A stretch of DNA of 64,000 nt from Ailurus styani (Eukaryota; Chordata; Mammalia; Carnivora; Ailuridae): the NCBI GenBank assembly GCA_002007465.1, contig LNAC01000037.1, positions 414,290 to 478,289 of the forward strand. The letters run 5' to 3'. Each line of letters begins with the position of its first letter. Within the stretch, counting starts at the first letter, position 1. Made by a program: the position numbers and the translations under genes. The notes under the pieces were generated by a model. It saw nothing but the letters and a program-made list of their open reading frames with translations. It was not told where the DNA came from and ran no database searches. This document shows positions 56,960-64,000 of this stretch, one piece after another.

Positions 56960-57624
56960 ATGTTTTCTGTATCTGGTAATGAAACAGCCGGGTTTGGGCA
57001 GCCCCATCTTCATTGCACCTCTCATGTTCCCGCAGCTCTTGTACTGGCATTTGGAGGGTGCTTGCATCCAGCCTGGGATTCAGCCTGGCTGTTGATCCCA
57101 GAGAAAGTGGATCCTCTGGGCCTGGGGGCGATGGGGAGACTGATGGTGGTGTAGTGTCTGGAACTGGGAGGCCAGGTGTAGAGGGCAATGGGGGTACATA
57201 CAGAGGGGGCAGGATTCGTTCATCCTCGGAATCTCTGGCCAGGATTTGTGGAGGCTGGAGTTTCTGTTGGTCTTCTTTGGGCAATTTGGATGCAGTGACT
57301 AAGGTCTTGGCCTGTCCCTGCCTATTGCAAGTGAATCACACCCAATGGGGAAGGGTTTCGGCAATTTCTAGTCAGGAGTTGATGTATGGGAACTGGTCAG
57401 GGTGTCTTGGTTCTCTTGTTATGTATGACTCACCATACTCAACAAAATGTTGGGACATCCAATGTCCCTTCTGAAGGCCACCTGACATTAAAGGTAGGCC
57501 ATCCCATTTCACCTAAGGTTCTCAACTTGCTGGGATTCATCCTAACTCCATAGTTTTCTGAAAACTCCTTCACATTTTTTATCGTGGTCTCTAGAACCAT
57601 AGGTTTCCACTATCTTGACCCCAT
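56960..57624 (-). pseudogene. gag: Decayed gag of the ERV (MA and p12-like)
   Basis: A start codon at 57622-57624 is followed by Gly (myristoylation position), with an in-frame stop a few codons later. Matrix text includes 'GWPTFNVRWPSEG' at about 57470-57508. The 56958-57284 frame is a Pro-rich p12-like region with a PPLY late-domain motif at 57198-57209. Capsid and nucleocapsid are absent: p12 runs directly into pol sequence near 56955. Confidence 0.85.
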
Positions 57625-58259
57625 GGTGATGTTCCTGTGTGCAGTGATGCAGAGACAGATGGGGAGGTGACTCCTATGATGAGGAGACCAATCAGATGTC
57701 CATCTGGCCGTGTCCCAAAGGAGCTTAGATGAGGCTTAGCTGTGGTGGTCTCAGTATTGTGACTTATGATCAGAATCTATTCCAATTCCACCCTGGACTG
57801 TATGCTGTTCACTATGGAATCAAGATGGACCCACTCAGACTCTAGGCTTCTGAGGACCTTACGGGTGCCCACTCATGGAATCACAGAATCAGTTCACCTG
57901 GTGTAGTCAAGTTAGACTACACATTCACTCCAGATGTTAATACATTCCCTTCCTGGGAATCCCTTCCTGTGAGGCCTCTAAGAGGTCTCTGGGAAGTGGT
58001 CAAGCTCCCCTCACATCCTGACAGGTGGGTCTGTCTGGGTCAGGGGCCCCAGGTCTTACTGTAATCCAACGTCAGGTCCGGGCCCTCACCTGCCAAGACT
58101 CCTCAAGTCCAATGGGAACAGTGGAGTGGCACTGGTCTGAGGAGACAGGGTTGGAGACTGCTGAAAGTAAGGTGTGCCTTCTCCATTATGACCATCATTG
58201 CATCACCACCCTGCTGTTGCCCCCAAACCAGTGACAGCAATGGGCCAGTGCAGTTAGGC

Positions 58260-58277
58260 TTCCTGGTCAAGGAACCA
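58260..58277 (-). promoter_or_regulatory. Primer-binding site, tRNA-Glu type
   Basis: The minus strand reads 'tggttccttgaccaggaa', two bases after the 5' LTR. It matches the complement of the tRNA-Glu 3' end at about 16 of 18 positions from memory. This is the primer class used by ERV-E-like elements. The untranslated leader (57625-58259) follows. Confidence 0.85.
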
Positions 58278-58279
58278 AA

Positions 58280-58481
58280 TGTTATGGAACCAGGACTGGA
58301 TTGCCCAATGGAAGAACCAAGTGACTCTTAGAGATCTTAGAGAATCTACTTTCGTATATGTGGTGCTTTTGACATGCACGGAAGCAGGGCAGGAAGAAAA
58401 ACCGAGGAGGGTTCTGGGGCAGGGACTGGGATTCTACTGCTGGCTTGGTCGGCCATCTTAGAACACAGATTTTCCTTATCA
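58280..58481 (-). repeat. ERV 5' LTR (202 bp)
   Basis: On plus it runs from 'tgttatggaaccaggactgg' to 'gattttccttatca'. It pairs with 53776-53972 and has a 5-bp 'atatg' insertion relative to it. TG...CA ends, then the 'atag' TSD. Confidence 0.93.
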
Positions 58482-58485
58482 ATAG

Positions 58486-59186
58486 TTTGTGAATATTAAT
58501 CTCTCATCAAAAAATTACTTGCAAATATTTCTTTTAAATCACCTGGGTTACATTTTTACACTGTTCATTAAGGCTTTCAATACACAAAAATGTCTAATTT
58601 TGATGAAGTATAATTTACCTATGTTTATCTTTTGTTTCCTCTTCTTTTATTGATGTATTGCCAAGTCCATGACTATAAATATTTTTCTTTTTTCTTCTAG
58701 GAGTTTTATGGTTTTAGCCCTTAAATTTAGGTCTTTGATCCATTTTTAGTTAGTTTTTGTATATGATATATGGCAAGTGTCCATCTTCATTTTTTTATTG
58801 CAAACAGATATCCAGTTTTACCAATAATATTTGCTTAAATGACAATCCCTTTCTCATTTATTTTGCCACCCTTGTTAAAAAAGATTTGACTATATAAGTG
58901 AGAGTTTTGTGGGGAGTTCTCTATACTATTCCATTTGTCTGATATATGTCTGGTTTAAAGTCATAAATCAGATATTATTACCATTACTTAGTATTAATTC
59001 CTGAAAACAGAAAGTCTGAGACCTTCCATTTTTTCTTCTTTTTCAATATTTTTCTTAACTATTTGAAATCCCCTCTGATTGAACATAAATTTACATTAGA
59101 TTTTTCTATTTCTACCAAAAGCCATTCCATTGTAATAGGGATACATTGAATCTATAGAAAACTTTGTATATTACTGATATCTTTTT
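58486..59186 (-). mobile_element. Old LINE-1, right of the ERV
   Basis: Continuation of minus-strand ORF2: 'atttaggtctttgatccatt', 'atatccagttttaccaataa', 'ccattccattgtaataggga'. L1M-like divergence. Confidence 0.65.
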
Positions 59187-59199
59187 AAATTTTATTTTA

Positions 59200-59400
59200 G
59201 GGCGCCTGGGTGGCTCAGTGGGTTAAAGCCTCTGCCTTTGTCTCAGGTCATGATCTCAGGGTCCTGGGATTGAGGCCCGTATCGGGCTCCCTGCTCAGCT
59301 GGGAGCCTGCTTCCCCCTCTCCCTCTGCCTGCTTCTCAGCCTACTTGTCATCTCTCTCTCTCTCTGTCAAATAAATAAAATATTTAAAAATAAATAAATA
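59200..59400 (+). mobile_element. CAN-SINE, first unit of a tandem dimer
   Basis: Plus-oriented and close to the young consensus: 'gggcgcctgggtggctcagt', 'gggattgaggcccgtatcgg', tail 'aataaataaata'. The second unit starts directly after. 'aaattttatttta' at 59187-59199 and 59603-59615 encloses both units. Confidence 0.96.
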
Positions 59401-59602
59401 GGGCGCCTGGGTGGCTCAGTGGGTTAAAGCCTCTGCTTTCGCCTCAGGTCATGATCTCAGCGTCCTGGGATCGAGGCCCCCATTGGGCTCTCTGCTCAGC
59501 AGGGAGCCTGCTTTCTCCTCTCCCTGTCTCTCTCTGCCTACTTGTAATCTCTCTCTGTATGTCAAATAAATAAATAAATAAAATCTTTAAAAATAAATAA
59601 AT
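59401..59602 (+). mobile_element. CAN-SINE, second unit of a tandem dimer
   Basis: Plus-oriented: 'gggcgcctgggtggctcagt', 'gatcgaggcccccattgggc', 'tgcctacttgtaatctctct'. It shares the outer perfect 13-bp TSD with the first unit. Confidence 0.96.
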
Positions 59603-60040
59603 AAATTTTATTTTATTCAAATTAAATTGATTAATATATAATTAATTTTTAGTTTCAAAGGTAGAATTCAGGAATTCTTCAGTTGCATATAACACCCAAT
59701 GCCCATTACTTAACATGCTGTCATAATGCCCTTCATCCAGTTACCACATCACCCCACCCTCAACCCCTCCAGCAACCTTGTTTGTTTCCTATAGCTAAGA
59801 GTCTTTATAGTTTGTCTTCCTCTCTGAATTCATCTTTTTTTTTTACTTTACCTTCCCCATGATCCGTCCTCTGCTTTATTTCTTAAATTCCACATATAAA
59901 TGAAATCATGATAATTTTCTTTCTGATTTATTTATTTTGCTTAGCATAATACCCTGTAGTTCAATCCATGACAATACAAATGGTAAGAATTCAGTTGTTT
60001 TTTTATTTCTGAGTAATATTCCATTGTATATATATACCAC

Positions 60041-60046
60041 ATATTT

Positions 60047-60091
<45 letters not shown>

Positions 60092-60806
60092 TTAGTCACC
60101 ATACAGTACATCATTAGTTTTTGATGTAGTGTTTCCTAATTCATTGCTTGCATATAACACCCAGTGCTCATTGCATTATGTGCCCTCCTTAATACTCATC
60201 ACTGGGTTAACCCAACCACCTACCTCCCTCCCCTCTCAAATCCTCAGTTTGTTTCCCAAAGTCCATAGTCTCTCATGGTTCATCTACCTCTCTGATTTCA
60301 CCCCCTTCATTTTTCCTTTCCTTCTCCTAATGTTGGAGAGGATGTGGAGAAAGAGGAACCCTCTTACACTGTTGGTAGGAATGCAAGTTGGTACAGCAAC
60401 TGTGGAAAACAGTATGGAGTTTACTCAAAATATTATACATAGAGCTATGCTATATCTGAGCAATTGCACTACTAGGTATTTAAGCCAAAGATACAGAAAT
60501 AGTGAAAAGAAGGGGCACATGCACCCCAATGTTCATAGCAGCAATGTCCACAATAGCCAAACTATGGAAGGACCCAAGATGTCTTTCAACAGACAAATCA
60601 AAAAGAAGATGTGGTCCTTATATACAATGGAATATTACTCAGCCATCAGACGGGATGAATACACACCATTTGCATCAAAATGGATGGAGCTGGAGGGGAT
60701 TATGTTAAGTGAAATAAGTCAAGCAGAGAAAGTCAATTATCATATGGTTTTACTTACTTGTGGAACACAAGGAATAGCATGGAGGACATTAGGAGAAGGA
60801 AGAGAA
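60041..60806 (-). mobile_element. LINE-1 with 5' inversion and (ATG)n tail
   Basis: 60092-60329 is antisense L1 3'UTR ('caccatacagtacatcatta', 'gttcatctacctctctgatt'). From 60330 to 60806 an upstream ORF2 segment runs in the opposite orientation ('gttggagaggatgtggagaa', 'IQWNIT'/'[12 protein letters not shown]' on plus). An inverted 5' part is the twin-priming signature. In place of a poly-T tail there is an (ATG)n run at 60047-60091. TSD 'atataccac' at 60032-60040 and 60807-60815. The 237-residue frame at 60129-60842 spans the inversion and is an artefact. Confidence 0.92.
60047..60091. repeat. (ATG)n trinucleotide microsatellite
   Basis: About 15 uninterrupted ATG/GAT units at the 3' (tail) end of the minus-oriented L1. 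Confidence 0.95.
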
Positions 60807-61269
60807 ATATACCACCTTTTGTATCCCTTCATCTGTCGATGAACATTTGGGCTCTTTCTATAGATTGGCTACTGTGGACATAGCTGCTATAAACATTGGT
60901 GTGAAGATATCCATTCAGATGACCACATCTGTATCTTTTTGGTAAATACCTAGTAGTGCAATTCCTGGGTCATACAGTAGATTTATTTTTAACTTTTTGA
61001 AGAATATACATACAGTTTTCCAGAGTGGCTCTACCAGTTTGTATTCCTACCAGAAGTGTTAAGAGGGTTCCCTTTTCTTGCATCCTTGCCAGTATTTTTT
61101 GTTTCTTAACTTTTTAATTTTAGCCATTCTGACCAGTGTGAGGTGGTATCTCACTGTGGTTTTGATCTGTATTTCCCTGATGTTGAATAATGTTGAGCAA
61201 TTTTTCATGTGTCTGTTGACCATTTGTATGTCTTTTTTTGGAGAAATGTCTGCTCATATCCTCTGCTCA

Positions 61270-62022
61270 TTTATTTTTCCTTTTTAAATTAAGTTTAATT
61301 AACAAACATATATCATTAGTTTTTTTAAAGATTATTTATTTATTTATTTGACACAGAGAGGAAGAGAGATCACAAGTAGGCAGAGAGAGGAGGAAGCAGG
61401 CTCCCTGCTGAGCATGGAGCCTGATGCGGGGCTTGATCCCAGGACCCTGAGATCATGACCTGAGCCAAAGTCAGAGGCTTTAACCCACTGACCCACCCAG
61501 GTGCCCCATCATTAGTTTTTAATTAAGTTTTTATTAAGTTCAATTAACCAACATATAGTATATCATTAGTTTTTGATGTAGTGTTCAATGCTTCATTAGT
61601 TGCATATAACAGACAGTGCTCATCAGATCAAGTGCTCTCCTTAATCCCCATTATACAGTTACCTCATCCCCTCATCCCCCTCCTTTCTGCAACTCTCAGT
61701 TTGTTTCCTGGAGTACAGAGTTTCACATGGTTTGTCTCCCTTTCTGATTTCTTTCCATTCAATTTTCCCCTCCCTTCCCCAATGGTCCTCAGTGCTATTC
61801 CTTATATTCTACATATTAATAAAACCATATTATAATTGTCTTTCTCTGCCTGACTTATTTCACTTAGTATAACACCTTCAAGTTCCATTTATGTCAATGC
61901 AAATGGTAAGTATTCATCCTTTCTGAAGGCTGAGTAATATTTCATTGTATATATGGACTATATCTTCTTTATCCATTCACCTGTTGAAGGACATCTTGGC
62001 TCCTTCCACAGTTTGGCTATTG
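61270..62022 (-). mobile_element. 5'-truncated LINE-1 with duplicated 3' end
   Basis: The antisense 3'UTR from 61509 ('ttcaattaaccaacatatag', 'gttcaatgcttcattagttg') runs on to ORF2 C-terminal antisense at 61870-62022. To the left, 61285-61324 holds a second, similar copy of the L1 terminus ('aagtttaattaacaaacata', 'tatcattagttttt'). The host L1 resumes at about 62023. A CAN-SINE is nested. Confidence 0.82.
61325..61507 (-). mobile_element. CAN-SINE with perfect 13-bp TSD
   Basis: Reverse-oriented and close to the young consensus: 'gatcacaagtaggcagagag', 'tccctgctgagcatggagcc', head 'gacccacccaggtgcccc'. 'atcattagttttt' at 61312-61324 and 61508-61520. Confidence 0.96.
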
Positions 62023-64000
62023 CTTTCTGACCATTTATCAACTGGATTTTCTGTTCCTTGAGTATTGCATTTGATAAGTTCTTTATACATTTTGGATACT
62101 AACCCTTTATCTGACAAGGTATCTGCCAATATCTTCTCCCATTCTGTAGGTTCTCTTTTGGTATTGTCAAGTCCATCTTTCCCTGTTCAAATGCTTTTTA
62201 TCTTGATGAAGTCTGAATAGTTCATTTTTGCTTTTGTCTCCCTTGTTTTTGGAGATGTGTCTAGCAAGAAGTTTCCGCAGTTGAGGTCAAAGAGGTTGCT
62301 ACTTGTGCTCTTCTCTAGAATTTTAAAGGATTCCTTTCTCACATTTAGGTCTTTCATTCATTTTGAGTTTATTTTTGTGTATGGTGTAATAAAATGGTCC
62401 AGTTTCATTCTTCTGCATGGAGTTGTCCAATTTTCCCAACATCATTTGTTAAAGAGACTTTTTTCCATTGGTATTCATTCCTGCTTTGTTGAAGATTAGT
62501 TGACTATAGAGTTGGGGGTCTATGTCTGTGTTCTCTCTTCTGCTCCATTGATCTACGTGTCTGGTTTTGTGCCAGTACAATACTGTCTTGATGATTGCAG
62601 CTTTTAATACTGCTTGAAGTCTGGAATTGTGATGCCTCCACCTTCACTTTTCTTTTTCAACATTCCTTTGTCTATTTGGAGTCTTTGCTGTTACAGCGTT
62701 GTGAAAAATGTTGATGGTATTTTGACAGCAATTGCACTGAATTTGAAGATTGCTCTGGGTAGTATAAACATTTTAGCAGTATTTGTTCTTCAATTCCATG
62801 ATCGTAGAATGTTTTTCCATTTCTGGTTGTCTTCCTCAGTTTCTTTCTTACATCTCCTATAGTTTTCAGAGTACAGGTCCTTTACATCCTTAGTTAGGTT
62901 TATTTCTAGGTATCATATGGATTTTGGTGAAATTGCAAATGAGATCAATTATTTGATTTCCCTTTCTGCTCCTACATTGTTAGTGTATAGAAATGCAACT
63001 GACTTCTGTGCATTGATTTTATATCCTGTGACTTTGCTGAATTCCTGTATCAGTTCTAGTAATTCTTTGTTGGACTCTTTTGGGTTTTCTACATAGAGCA
63101 TCATGTCATCTACAAAGAGTGAAAGTTTGACATCTCCTTTGCCAATTTGGATAGCTTATTACTTTTTGTTGTCTGATTGCTGAGGCTAGGATTTCTAGTA
63201 CTGTGTTGAACAACAGTAGTGATAATGGACATTACTGTTGTTTTCCTGACCTTAAGGGAAAAAGCATTCAGTTTTTTTTTCATTGGGGATGATATTTACC
63301 ATGGGTCTTTTATATATGCCTTTGATGATACTGAGGTATGTTCCCTATATCCTGACACAGTTGATAGCTTTAATCAAGAAAGGATGTTGTATTTTGACAT
63401 TTTTTTTCTGAATCTATTCAGAGGATCACATATATCTTATAATTTCTTTTATTAATATGGTGTATCACATTGATTGATTTGCAGATGTTGAATCACCCTT
63501 GTAGCCCTAGGAACAAATCCCACTTGGTGGTGGTAAATAATCTATTTAAAGTATTGTTGGATCCTTTTAGCTAGTATCTTGGTGACAACTTTTGGATCCA
63601 TGTTTGTCGGGGACATTTGTTTGTAATTCTCCTTTTTAGTGGGGCTTTGGTTTTGGAAGCAAGTTAATCCTGGCATCATAGAATGAGTTTGGATGTTTTC
63701 TTCCATTTCTATTCTTTGAAACAGTTTCAGAAGAATAGTTATTAATTCTTTAAATGTGTGGTAGAATTCCCCTGGAAGCCATCTGGTCCTAGACTCTTGT
63801 TTTTTGGGAGATGTTTTATTACTGATTCAATTTCCTTGCTGATTATGGGTCTGTTCAGGTTTTCTATTTCTTCCTGTTTCAGTTTTGGTAGTTGATATGT
63901 TTCTAGGAATGTGTCCATTTCTTCAGACTGCCCAATTTGTTGACGTGTAATCGCTCATAATATTCTCTTATAATTGTATTTCTTCAATGTTGGTCGTGAC

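Larger units (their letters stand above)
53776..58481 (-). mobile_element. Defective class I (gammaretrovirus-like) endogenous retrovirus
   Basis: A 4.7-kb provirus in reverse orientation. 4-bp TSDs 'atag' at 53772-53775 and 58482-58485, two LTRs with TG...CA ends, a primer-binding site at 58260-58277, a purine tract at 53973-53984, and decayed gag, pol and env in normal order. Capsid, nucleocapsid, protease and most of RT/RNase H are deleted, and a truncated L1 lies in env. By eye the LTRs differ at about 35 of 195 aligned positions (~18%), so the insertion is old. Stops and frameshifts in every gene make it non-functional. It inserted into an old minus-strand L1 (51512-53771 and 58486-59186). 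Confidence 0.93.
59616..64000 (-). mobile_element. Long LINE-1 running off the window
   Basis: Antisense 3' terminus at 59616 ('ttagtttcaaaggtagaatt', 'tataacacccaatgcccatt'), then 3'UTR, then ORF2 from 60816 onward. RT antisense landmarks include 'tgatggtattttgacagcaa' (62711), 'tacaggtcctttacatcctt' (62873) and 'agcatcatgtcatctacaaa' (63098). The body continues past 64000. Two later L1 insertions split it. Confidence 0.88.

Noticed and set aside
57013..57474. 153-codon open frame on plus in the ERV
   Set aside because: It is antisense to the gag remnant, whose minus-strand reading has the PPLY motif and matrix text.
60047..60091. CRISPR-like or other regular array
   Set aside because: It is a simple trinucleotide microsatellite without spacers, in a mammalian L1 tail.
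60129..60842. 237-codon open frame on plus
   Set aside because: It reads across the inversion junction of a rearranged L1: the first ~70 codons are antisense L1 3'UTR and the rest is an ORF2 fragment.

Overview
This window is nuclear DNA from a mammal, with no host gene that I can recognise: no exon series, CpG island or processed host mRNA. The SINEs are carnivore tRNA-Lys-derived CAN-SINEs. Their heads read as the non-dog caniform type ('gcctgggtggctcagtgggt', 'aaagcctctgcctt'), and tails such as 'tgcctacttgtgatctctct' and the AAATAAAT repeat fit a mustelid (ferret, mink, marten or otter group) best. That placement is inference from memory of SINE subfamilies. The sequence is AT-rich and almost every open frame is a fragment of LINE-1 or an accident of another repeat.

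Layout. 1-6650: L1 fragments, plus strand first and then minus strand, with five CAN-SINEs. 6651-15200: the longest repeat-poor stretch, holding one MIR split by a CAN-SINE, one short L1 end and a TG microsatellite. 15200-18670: a younger L1 nested inside an older L1. 18670-21470: nothing recognised. 21470-23200: a short L1 end, a MIR, a U6 snRNA/L1 chimeric retrocopy and a truncated L1 with a perfect 14-bp target duplication. 23210-34282: two long minus-strand L1s loaded with CAN-SINEs; the second reaches its 5' end at 34282. 34740-37410: a MER2 DNA transposon split by an L1 whose 5'UTR is joined directly to the end of ORF2; in the L1 tail sits a 36-nt copy of the 5' half of tRNA-Lys(CTT). 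37860-45720: a minus L1 with a 530-bp AT-repeat expansion, meeting a near-complete plus-strand L1 head to head. 45750-49675: paired CAN-SINEs, an ERVL (MLT2) LTR, MaLR (MLT1) LTRs and old plus-strand L1. 50716-59190: old minus-strand L1 carrying an MLT1 LTR and a defective class I endogenous retrovirus (53776-58481) with 4-bp target duplications, short LTRs, a tRNA-Glu primer site and decayed gag, pol and env. 59190-64000: minus-strand L1 running off the window, carrying a tandem CAN-SINE pair, an L1 with an inverted 5' part and a triplet-repeat tail, and another truncated L1.

How it works together. Nothing here forms a pathway. The logic is the L1 machinery: it inserted its own copies and, in trans, the CAN-SINEs, U6 RNA and a tRNA fragment. 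Target-site duplications can be read at many junctions, so the order of insertion can be reconstructed. The most unusual items are the tRNA-Lys half, the U6-L1 chimera, the 5'UTR/ORF2-fused L1, two L1s with 5' inversions, and microsatellites that arose repeatedly at one site in ORF2.
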